The notes under the pieces: generated by a model
Databases searched by the model: none
Seen by the model: only the letters and a program-made list of their open reading frames with translations
Told to the model about the DNA's origin: nothing
Made by a program: the position numbers and the translations under genes
Assembly: GCA_947247005.1 (NCBI GenBank)
Contig: OX365949.1
Span: forward strand, 22,573,130 to 22,637,129
DNA: 64,000 nt
Direction of reading: 5' to 3'
DNA from: Spisula solida
Taxonomy: Eukaryota > Mollusca > Bivalvia > Venerida > Mactridae
Shown here: positions 11,853-23,400 of the stretch, in pieces
Numbering within the stretch: the stretch's first letter is position 1
How the letters are laid out: the number at the start of each line of letters is the position of its first letter

Positions 11853-12340
11853 TAACACCTAGATGGAAGTCATGGGTAAGACTCTGTACAATCTGTACAA
11901 TTTTGAAATTGGGTGAAATTATTGGTTAACAAGCATCAAGTTTAATTATAACATTGTAATAACTGACTTGCGACTCAACAATAGGGTACAGTCTGCTAAA
12001 CAGACACATGTCTGAAGGTAGTCTTTAAATTAGAACTTTACTTTTATGTATTTTTTTCCACAAAAAATTCTGCAGGATTCATTTTGTTTTGGACCAGTTG
12101 TCAGTTATATTCTGTGGATGAAACTGATCCAGGTAAAAAAGTAATATGACACATTTTATGCAGTTGATAAAACGTTATCTAGTAGGTAGCCAGAATAATT
12201 GCATTCAAAAAAATTTGTTCCACGTTTTTAGATAATTTTACTCCTAAAATCCTGATATTAAATCATCACCTAGCCTACACATCTTAAAACATTTCCGTAT
12301 CAAAATATAATTTGGTATATTTAAATGAAGAACACGCTAC

Positions 12341-12605
12341 CAGGGGTGTCAACAGGGCCAAATGAAAATCAGGAAAATTGTATTTGGCCGACCATTTTTG
12401 CCAAACAAGAGGCCTTCAATGACATTGTTTCCATAATTAACTCATTTTGTATTAAAGAAAATCCTTCAGAGCAGATTAAATTTACCATAACTTTGCCATT
12501 TCTTGAGATATTTTCATCAAATAACTTATTTTGGTCAGAAGCCATTGCTATTTTATTCATGCTAAATCCGGAATTCTGGATAAATCAGGAAAATTGACAC
12601 CCCTG
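12341..12605 (+). mobile_element. Family A small transposon
   Basis: Full-length 265-bp copy from CAGGGGTGTCAACAGGG to TTGACACCCCTG. It has the same interior blocks as the copy at 7925. No clear target duplication was seen. Confidence 0.88.
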
Positions 12606-12865
12606 AATGAATAACCCCCTATACAAACATTACACATCACACAAGAATATCATCCATCTAAATACCTGAGTTGAACATTTTAGTTTCAAAATATCTTGCA
12701 TAGAAAAAATGAGTTAAGGTTAGAAACAGGTATGCCTTAAACCAAAAAGAAGACAAATTATTACAAATATCAGATGGGAACAAAATAAATGATTTTATTA
12801 TACAACAAGGCAGTCCAAAAGACAGCTATAATCCCCTGCCGCATTAATGAACAGTGAAATTGTCC

Positions 12866-13310
12866 AATAAGTTACACGTTTGCTATGAGTTCATGCAATT
12901 TGGCCCAGCCGTTAAAAAATTGAGGAGCGGATGGGAAATGTAAGGTTCAAACCTTTGACCTTTTGACTGTGACCTTGCCCTTGAATCGGCATGGTTGGAA
13001 TATGGGTTCTGTATGTCATATTTATTAGTGACTGTTAACAAGCATGGTTGGAATGTGGGTTCTGCACATTGTCATCATTAGTTACACAATTGGTATCAGT
13101 TTCATGCAATTCGGCCCTGGCATTAAAAAGTTACGGAACGGACATGAAATGTAAGATTCAAACCTTTGACCTTGAATTGTGACCTTGACCTTGAATCGAC
13201 ATGGTCGTGATATGGGTTCTGCACGTTGTCTTTATAAGTTACACATTTGGTATCAGTTTCATGCAATTCGGCCAAGGCATTAAAAAGTTATGAAGCAGAC
13301 ACGATTTTGT
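12866..13310. repeat. Direct repeat of 'ttcatgcaattcggcc' units
   Basis: Three related segments share 'gttacacatttggtatcagtttcatgcaattcggcc', 'aaacctttgacctt' and 'atgggttctgcacattgtc'. The spacing is roughly 180 bp. This is bivalve-style dispersed or tandem repeat sequence. Confidence 0.7.
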
Positions 13311-14104
13311 TAGGGATGGACCCAAGGACAGAGACCATTCCTATAATTAAATGCTTTCTGTAAAAATGCTTTCTGTAATAACTGAGGTTACAATGAACAT
13401 GCATTAAAACAAAACTAGATGAAATATGAATGAAACATAGATGTATTCATTGCGTAACAGAATAAATGTGTAGATCTGCGGTAAAATTAATTAAATACTG
13501 TAATGCCACTAAAATTTTTGTATGGGGTTAAATATCATTAAAATTTCGTGATAACTTGACCTAGAATCCAAACCCTTTTATTGAATGACCTCTGAAATAG
13601 GCAACGGGTTCTTGCCCAAAGTTCTTCAATCCAAAATAAACAACCACACGAAATTGTCATTTTACCAAAATCAACAAAATTTTACACAAAAAATTTTTTT
13701 TTACAGTATGGTTAACATCTCGTACATTAATTATTGAGTGAGAAAATACATACAGCAGTTATATGAACATTGTAACATATAAATACAATCACCGAGTTAT
13801 AAGGAGACATGTTTGTTGACACAAACGACTGTTTTAAAGGCATAATGTACAAGGCGCAAAAAGTAAAAATATACATATATGGTTACTATAAGTTCAATAT
13901 CTGAAAGACATTAACTCATTCAAAAATACAATTCCCTGGAGTACTGATTAGTCCTATATCAATCCCAAACTAAACTATCAAACTCACTCAAGAAGGTAAA
14001 CAGTGACACATGTTTGGCTTTATCCATTCTAAAATTTTATCACCCCTGATCAGCAAGGAGTGTCCCCTTAAACATTTGGTAATTGAACAATCAGCTAACA
14101 CCAG
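13311..14104. other. No feature seen
   Basis: AT-rich spacer with no recognisable structure beyond short homopolymer runs. Confidence 0.35.
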
Positions 14105-14250
14105 GGGTGGTATTCAATATTGATTTTACTTGACTTAAGGATAAGGACAGCCAATCAGATCACACCATATTAAACTCTTGGTCAGTAACAGGCGATATGA
14201 TTGGCTATCCTTATTCTCAAATGAAATAAGATCAATATTGAATACCACCC
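14105..14250. mobile_element. Family D palindromic small transposon
   Basis: A 146-bp near-palindrome running from GGGTGGTATTCAATATTGAT to its reverse complement. Flanking CAG occurs at 14102-14104 and 14251-14253. The inner arms 'ggataaggacagccaatcag' and 'gattggctatccttattct' also pair. Confidence 0.85.
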
Positions 14251-14689
14251 CAGGCCCCAATTCAGATCACTACACAGGCTGTCTCTAAGAAAAAGCGGAG
14301 CATAGTGGTCATTTTTTAGACTTTTTATAGCCATATCATAAATGACATAGCATCGATATTTGGCATACATTTAATATGATATGCTTGATGCAATACCATT
14401 ACTGTTTTTGACCATACATAATCATTCCTGATACACCATTGCATAGGATAAATACAAGGCAATTATTAATTTAATACAATATAATGCACTATCATTCATA
14501 CTACTGTAAAATCACATATTTCTGGGCATTAAATTTTGTGGATTTTTGTAAAAATCCATTTCCATGGGGATCATAAATTTTGGGATTACAAAACATGGAA
14601 TGGCAAAACCATTGGGTGTTCAATAAATAGTGAGCATAAGATTTCTCGGTCGAGTTTAACAATGAAATCAACGAAAATTAAACTTCTTA

Positions 14690-14985
14690 AACAAGAATGC
14701 GTTCAATAAATTCTTATGCCCCCTGTGGAAGCCTTGTCCATAAATAAGTCTAAGTCCAAAATTAGGTCAAGGTGAAGGTCAAAATGGGGTTAGGTGATAC
14801 TGGCGTGTGGAGAGTGTTCATACACAACATCCATGCAAGTATGAAAGCTTTGTAGCAAGCCATATTAATGCTAGAAGAAACGGGTCATTTTGGGTTAACC
14901 AGGACGGACGGACGAATGGACGAACGGACAGACGAACAGGTGAATCACTATATGCCTCCCCATCTATCGATAGGGGGGCATAAAA
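14690..14985 (+). repeat. Dispersed repeat 'gttcaataaa...gggggcata'
   Basis: It shares 'cgttcaataaa', 'ccttgtccataaa', 'ggtgatac' and 'atgaaagctttgtag' with 37735-38180. The end carries a GGACGGACGGACGAATGGACGA run, typical of degenerate bivalve repeats. Confidence 0.65.
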
Positions 14986-15442
14986 ATAATGATTTTACAG
15001 TACCATATTAATCAAATCAAGGAAAAATCATGGCATCAAAAAGAAGGCATATCATTTTAGTATGAAATTTAAGAAATGTTAAGGCCAATAATTAGTTACA
15101 TTGGTTTAGGCTTTAAAGGGGATGTCCCCATATCTTTTCATATCTTAAAATTGTGGGGTAGTTTTAAAGTGCCATTTAAAAATATGATTTAATAACAATT
15201 TTAAGATTGATAAAAATATGGACACATCCGCTTTGACCATCTTGTCAGCAAATACAACACTAGTAAATTGTCATTGTGACAAGAACAACAATTGTTTGTT
15301 CAATACTCGGTAAGTGCAATACTCGGTGAGTGCACGATGTAGTTCTCTCCTTGGTGTGTCAGCAACAATAATCACAATAAGCTTTGATTATCACCAGGTC
15401 CTTATATCATACGTCAGAAGGTTTGAATGTTATATTCTTCAC

Positions 15443-15507
15443 TCAATCTTCCTTTAGTTCTTCCTTTACGGCCAGGCACGACTTCTGTATTAACAATGAC
15501 ACTCGTT
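15443..15507 (-). CDS. SLC7 gene, terminal coding exon (residues 464-484 and stop)
   Basis: Acceptor ttatcttacag, phase 1. It encodes [20 protein letters not shown] then TGA at 15445-15443. The basic-hydrophobic helix ending in an acidic tail resembles the LQK...VVPEE ends of the family. Confidence 0.85.
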
Positions 15508-17439
15508 CTGTAAGATAAAATATGTTCATGTTAACACGTAGTGCTATTAAATCATCACATAATAATCTACAATAAATGAACTTTTTTCTGCAGAAAATAA
15601 GTTATTTGATGAAATAAAATCTAGGGTATTGACTAAGTCATGGTAATTTGAAATTTCATAATCTGAATTTTAACAATAGAACAATGTTTGAACTGACTTT
15701 TGGAAGCGTGGGATGTGCTAATGGCACCTGAAACACACTTTTTACTCATATCCAGGATTAGGTGTTATGCCTCATTAGAATCCCAGTGTATGATATGTGA
15801 TAAGGCCTAAAATAAAATATTGTTTGTTTCCCCATCCCCTACCTACCCGACTAAAAAGGGCCCTACCCAAAATATTTTATTGCCCAAATTGAAATAATAT
15901 TTTTTTTATTAAAAATTGGAAGTAAAAATGTTAATGTTTATTTACTGACTTCTTTCTTACCATTAAATTTAAGACTGTTGGGTGTTCACCTTAAAGTTAA
16001 TTCTAAATTTCATTATTTGTATATCTTAACCAATAACTATCATACTGAAACGGTTCCAAAAAAAAAATTTAACCCTACCTACCTACCCATTCTAAATCTG
16101 CTAGGGTCGGGATGGGGAAACCAAGAATATTTTAAGTTCGGCCTAAGGGACAAATCATTCAACTCCAGAAACAGCAATTTGAGTCTCAAATATGACAAAA
16201 ATGCCAATTTTAACCATACATTAAGTCTTTTAATTGAATCTTCAGTCAATATTTGGTTGACTTTTGATCATTCAGGGTCACAAGTCATATTGACCCTTCA
16301 CTTATGGGCCAGTGAAAGCACCATTCCAGCGTTCAAGTAAGACAGACTAACTTACCCATAAAATCGTGGAAGATTCGTGGTTTGGTTTCCCACATGACGC
16401 CTATGATATAGACGGGGATACCGATCGAGACGACCAGAATGCCCATCAAACATTCCATGGGACTGTTGGTTAATGGAGTAATAATCAAAAATACACATAT
16501 CACCATGAAAAATATAGGGAATCCAATAAACACCTGAAAAAACAGAAAAACGAACATTTTAATATAATAATCAATTGTTTGTGTAATTATCACATGAATA
16601 TAGACAGGAACAAGTACTCAGGCATTTGGTCATTTGAACCATTAAGCATAGGTTACATTTGGCCCTCAGTCGACCCTTTGATACATGAAATCACCAAATT
16701 GATCCTGAGGATTCAGACAGAAGGGGGTCATTTTTTACCCTGGTGAACTGTGAGTGTTATTGCCAGTATAAAGGTCCCAACAGACATTGTATATGGTGAC
16801 TAGTGAGAATGGCGTAAATAAACTAGAGATGTTTGTAAAACATGTATGCCCCCATGGCAGCCCAATAGTCAGAAATAGTGAAGGTCATAGTGACCTTGAC
16901 CTTTGACCTACTGACCTCAAAATCAATAGGGATCATCTACTGTTGCTGACCAACCTCCATGTAAAGTTTGAAGATCCTAGGTAAGAGCGTTCTTGAGTTA
17001 TTGAACGGAAACCATTTCCGACCGACTGGCAGACATGTGCAAAGCAATATACCCCCTCATCAAAGATGGGGGGCATAAATATTATGGGTAGGGGACTTTT
17101 TGCTCGGGTAGGTAGGGAAGGGGAAACAACTTTTGTTTTGGCCTAAGCAAAATCCCTGGTGTCTTGATAATATTATTGAAAAACTTGACTTACTTTAATT
17201 GGTCGTTCCATATCTGGTCGACTATATCGTAGATATAACATTCCAGCAATACTTAGTCCAATAAATGCTGATTCCACAAAACTGGCATAGTTGATTAAAG
17301 CAAATATATCATCTGAACTGAGCATACCCAGAGTTAAAATACACTGAAAATAAAATGACAATATTACAGGATTATACAAGAAACATCTCACATTGGGGGT
17401 TAAAAGAAACAAGGCCTTTCAGCTAGTATTTTGGGAAAA

Positions 17440-17499
<60 letters not shown>

Positions 17500-20400
17500 T
17501 GTGTAAGGAGGGAAGGTATTATCATGCAATCTCAGAAATGGTTTGCAATGGGACTGATATCAACGTCTGTGTTATTAGTCCATGTGACAGACCGAATTTC
17601 ATTACCAAAAAGGTGAACGGATCCAACAATGATTTTTGGTTAGCTTGATATCTCAGCAGTCTGAAAACGGTTGATGGACTTGCAGGTCACTTTGCCAAAT
17701 GCCCTTTTGGCGGCCATCTTTAAAGATGGCCGCCATTATTTTAAGCAATCATAAGCTTTGGGAAAACTTGAATTATTCCTCACTCAATAGGGCTATCGGC
17801 TTGCAATATGTCTTAAAATGTTCGTATTTCAATCCAACATATGTTGACATAATACATAATAATATTATGACAAAGGAATTAGTTCGAATTTATTGATATT
17901 CTAAGAAAACTTTGATATTTTTCACTTTTGTCATTATTTTTTCTCTTGCAGTTCTGATTGGGATTTGTATTTAGCCAGTTTTTGTTTGCTACATTCAGAG
18001 AATAATTCTAGGCATCCATAATATACATTACATTGATAGATTTTAACTTCGAAGTCCAAATTTGGTCAGGTATATATGACAACTAATGCCTAAATTAAAT
18101 AGATATTTTAGGGCATATGAATAGACCGTTTCCAACAATCTCAGGAAAAAAGATTTTTAGTCCATGGCTACTTTGTTGATACGATGCGTATATATATGCC
18201 TAGGTGTCCAGTACCGTGTCACAAGGGTGTTAGTGTGGTACCTGACCCCTAGCTGGATGGTTTGGCGGCTCGGGTCCGGTCAGTTGTATGAGTTCATATG
18301 ACATTATTTTTAAAAAAATGGTTATTAACAGGAAAACTTGAATAACTATTCAGCGAAACGGAAAATAAACATAAACATGACACCAAATGATTGGAAAATA
18401 ATTTGATATAAGTTAATACATTCATATTTTTGTTTATAAAGTTCCGAATATTACATTAAAAGTACATTATTTTAACGTTGTTTTCATATTCTTCTTTAAT
18501 AATAGTAAAGCATGTAAGAATTCATACCTCCCACTGTTAAATTCTATTCGTTTCGCGCATTCACTAAGAAATGAAAATGTGAAAGCAGGAACGTATTCGA
18601 AGGGAAACAATAAGGGATATAGGGGATACAAAATAAACAAAATTATTTATTGAATCAGTTGATCTTTGTCTAGTGTCTAGCTTACTACTTTTCTGACTCA
18701 GGTGGACCTTAGTAACCTTTAAATACCCGTTTTTAATAGAATTTGTAAAACTATACACACACTTTTAAAGCCTCCACAACCCTACCACAACCAAGGTTGT
18801 AATTGGTGACACGATGGTGGCTGAGAAGTTAGTGCTCTTGACTTCCAATCCGGAGGTCCCTGGTTCGAAATTTCATTGACCAGTGTTCAGTATTTCCCAC
18901 CCAACTACAGATAAACTGGTTGTTAACCGTGTGATATTCTCACGAGTATCGGTGCTATACGCTGGGCACGTTGAAGAACCAAAAATGAATCTGTTCGGAA
19001 AGAGCTAGGGTATCCCATCCAGATTCCTTGTATCACACCACAGTCACTTCTACTTGCTGTCTCTTCAGCAAAGCACATGACCCCATATAGAATATTAAGA
19101 AGTTATCCTTTACTGAAAGGTTTAAATAGTTACAACTACAAATACAACTACAAGTTGTCAACCACGGGGATATTTATCCTGCGAGTTGTAAATGTTTTCA
19201 GCATCACCGACTATCTCTGCCATGCCTGCAGGCACTACCTTTAGATGTGTGCATCCACAATTACATATGGGTATACTTTTCTTGTTGGGTTGGGTCATGC
19301 GATATTGCTCCGTGATGTACATCCCAAAGATGAGCACACTTAGTCCTGAACTCATGGATTACTAGTATGTGTCGGCTACAGTCAATCCAGTTTTGTACAT
19401 ATTACGGATGGACAGCGCCATTCCTGACCATATGGGTTATTAATGCATACCGGTACGACATATGGGTACAGTGATTTGTAACCATACGAGATACATATTA
19501 CAGATAGGTTCATTCGTTCCTGACCGTATTGGGTACATACTACACATGAATACAGATATTCTTGACCACATATGATACTTAGTACACGTACTAACCATAT
19601 GAGTACTAAAACATGCTACATGAAGGAACAACCATTCCTGACCATATGAAGTACATTCTACTGATAGGTACAATTGTTCCTGGCCATATGGAGTCCGTAG
19701 TAGATGAGTACAGCCATTCCTATCCATGTGTGGTACAGACTACATAAGGGTACATTAATTCCTGGCCATATGGAGTCCACAGTACCGATGGGGACAGTCA
19801 TTCCCAACCATGTGTGGTACAGCCTACACATGGGTACATAGATTCCTGGTCATGTGGGGCACATATTATTTATAGGTATATCAATTCCTGATATGGAATC
19901 CGTAGTACAGATGGGTATTGGGTATACAACTATTCCTGACCATAACTATGTCATACATATTACATATGAGTACAGCCATTACTGACAATACTTGATACAT
20001 ACCGATACATACATACATCCTTTCGTAACTATGCAGTTGGGCACGGGCATTCCTGACCATATGGTGTACATCATACAGAGGGGTAGAATGAGAACAGCCA
20101 TTCCTGACCATATGTGGTACATTCTGCTAATGGTAATCATTCCTGGTCATATGGGTTACATAACATGTTACTAATAAAGATAGGAACTTCCATTTATAAT
20201 GTCTATATGAGGTTCATTCTACTGATGGACACATTCATTCCTGGGCTGGTATTCACAAAGCATCTTAGTTGAAAACTTAAATATTTTGACATAAGTTAAA
20301 AATTAGTATTGCATATATCGTGCACAAATTGAAGATTAACCCATGTTTTCTTAGTGATTATAGTAGCTCTTTACATAATGATTTAAACCTATACAAAACA

Positions 20401-23400
20401 TCAATAATCTTGATTGTCATTTTAGGCTGATATACTTTAGAAATTTTCGTGTTTTTAAGAAATATCTAAGTTTTCTACTAAGATGCTTTGTGAATACCAG
20501 CCCTGATCTTATTGGGGGTACTATGGTCACAGTCATTTCTGATTTAATACTAGTAGGTGAATATGCATGGTCATTCCTTACCATATTGGGCTTGTTATTT
20601 TATCGGTATAGTCATTCCTGGTCCTTAAAGTACACCATATTTCTAAGTAAACCATCCTTAACCCCATGGGGAATATTCCACCGATTAAATCCATCCATTT
20701 TCTTAATATATAGAAGAACCTTCCTTCGGAAATGATTCTGTCCATTCCAGTCCCAATAAGGTATAATTATGCTACTGCCTGTACATCAATTTCTCTCTCT
20801 ATGGGAGTAAAGTCCACCACATAGTACATCCACTTTGGTTCCTATGGGGTACATTCTGCAGTCAAGTTCAGCTATTACATGTACTGATAAGGGATAACGA
20901 CCAATGACAGGAACAACACTTCCTCTCCTAATGGCTATCCCCCACATCACTTTGTCTGTGCTTGTGTCATGGGCTATCCATATTCAACAGGCGAAGCTAT
21001 ACCTACAAGATCCTATGATGCGTCTTACTTCACGGTTTGCTGCTATTCCTGTCTCAATGAGATACATGTAGATAAGTAATTCCCCGCCAGATTGGTTCCC
21101 TACAACCATTGGGTGCAACTACCACTGGTAACAGTTACCGAATAACATTAGGCATAGCAACTGCTAGTCCTACTGCTTTCCTACAATCAAGGGGTACGAC
21201 TAACGCCGGTCATCACTGTCATGAATACCTACAAAAACAGTGTACATCTATTCCTAGCCCCGCAATCAAGGGGTATGACTCTTAGTATAAACACTGGCCA
21301 TGAATGTAGGAACAAATGACTTGCATCTTCGATACTTAAATTATATTGTATGTAAAAAGCACCCAGTTAAAGTCAATTTTCAGACATTCGACCATTCGAC
21401 CGACTGTACATTTACTCATTGAATCTCACGTCAGTTGTTACACTCGCTCGGCGGTGTTGGCTGCTGGCAGGCTTTTGACCCCCTCAGGTATCCATTTATA
21501 CATTTGGGTAAGTGGGGAAGGTGGATTATTCGTGCTCAGAGAAATTAAGCAGTGGTCCACGTGAGGATTGAACCGGGGACCTCTCGATCCCGAAGCATGC
21601 ACCCTACATCTAGGCTCCCCACATAAATCGTTATAATTCACGCAGCAGTTTTTAATCTTTTAAGTTAAACATGACTGTCAGTGATGGTAATCATATAGAC
21701 CAAGAAGGTAAGTCTGATGATGCCAGATACAGAACCCTTCGCTTGAGATAATAATATATTTCATTATGACTTCTCTAAAACGTCACCAAAACGTACTTTT
21801 CAGAAGACAACATATAACTTAGGAACCCAAAATTAAGCATACATTCGTGTTGAATAAGAATGCAATTCGCTAATGATTCACTATTTAGGAAAGAAATTAA
21901 GTTATACTGAAACACTCGGCCCATGGCGTGTATGATCCTGTACTAATAGCCGGACCCTCGCCTGCAAGACTTCTAGCTGGGGCCGGTATCATACCCACAT
22001 CCTATTAGGCAAAGGATTCGATTTTCAGATACCTACACATGTATAGATATGTGCATATGAACAAGCAAAGCAACTTTGAAATAATAAACCAAAATTAATG
22101 GTTGTTCCTGAGATTATTGGAAAAGATATATGCATGAGTCTTAAAAATATCCATTTAATTAGAAATCAGTTGTCATATATTCCTGACCAATTTTTGACTT
22201 CAAAGTGAAAATCTATCAATGTAATGTATAGTATGGATGCCTAGAATTACCCTCTAAATATAACAAACAAAAAATGGATAAATACAAATCCCAATCGGAG
22301 TTGCAAGAGAAAAAATAATGAAAAAGTGAAAAATATCAAAGTTTTCTTAGAATACCATTAATTTTGAAGTAATCACTTTATTATAATATTATGATTTATA
22401 TATCAGCAGATGTGGGGTTGAAATACGAACATTTTAAGACATATTGCAAGCCGATAGCCTTATTGGGTGAGGAATAATCAAAGTTTTCTTAAAGCTTATG
22501 ATTGCTTAAAATAATGGCGGCCATCTTTAAAGATGGCCGCCAAAAGGGCATTTGGCAAAGTGACCCGCAAGTCCATCAACCGTTTTCAGACTGCTGAGAT
22601 ATCAAGCTAACCGAAAATCATTGTTGGATCTGTTCACCTCTTTGGTAATGAACCTTCAATTTTCAAGGCCTGGGACATGGACTATATAATGCAAGTTTTA
22701 TCTAATTTCCAAGACTTTATTTCTGGTACAAATGCACATACATGTAATGTAATACCTGATTTCATATCTAATCAAGACGGAAGCTAGCAGCAGAAGACAC
22801 CTGTTCAGACAGCTAAATGTCACATAGCTGTTAATTGCAGACATAGTATTTTTATTATCAGGGGTGTCAGCAGAGCCAAATTAAAAATCAGGAAATTGTA
22901 TGCGGCTGACGAGAGACCTTCAATGATATTATTTCCATACTTAAGTCAGTTTGTAATAAAGAAAATTCTTCATAGCAGATTAAATTTACAATAACTTTGC
23001 CATTGCTTGAGATATTTTCATCAAATAACTTATTTTGGTCAGAAGCCATTTCTCTTTTAGGAATGATAAATCCGGAATTCCGGATTAATCAGGAAAATTG
23101 ACACCCCTGTATTATAAAGCATAAAATGCCCAAACTAACTAAATACAATGTATATGGGTTACAGCATAGATGTCGTAGAAGAACTAAGACCATAAAAATT
23201 AAATCCCTAGGATTAATTAACAACGATAAATGTAACATATTTGTTTCCATCCAATCTTTTTTAATTAAACTGCATAAAATTGAATACCCATTATAATGAA
23301 CTATAATAAAATTGAATACCAATTATAATGAACTATAATAAAATTGAATACCCATTACAATGAACTATAATAAATTGAATACCCATTATAATGAACTATA

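Larger units (their letters stand above)
17599..22652. mobile_element. ~5-kb foldback element with ~0.7-kb inverted arms
   Basis: The left arm at about 17599-18300 pairs with the right arm at about 21928-22652. Outer ends read TTCATTACC / GGTAATGAA. Each arm holds a perfect 28-bp palindrome (TGGCGGCCATCTTTAAAGAT...) at 17708-17735 and 22515-22542. Similarity includes 'agcagtctgaaaacggttgatggact' near the outer ends and 'gggtccgg' near the inner ends. The 3.6-kb middle contains a SINE, a 42-bp-type array and a family C insertion, with no transposase-like frame. The element lies in one intron of the SLC7 gene. No target duplication was identified. Confidence 0.85.

Noticed and set aside
18812..18890. 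Possible tRNA gene on the plus strand
   Set aside because: A and B boxes are present, but the stems do not pair and a related copy exists at 24751. It is a SINE head.
21440..21625. Possible tRNA gene on the minus strand
   Set aside because: A good B box, but no paired acceptor stem and a non-tRNA tail. It fits a tRNA-derived SINE.
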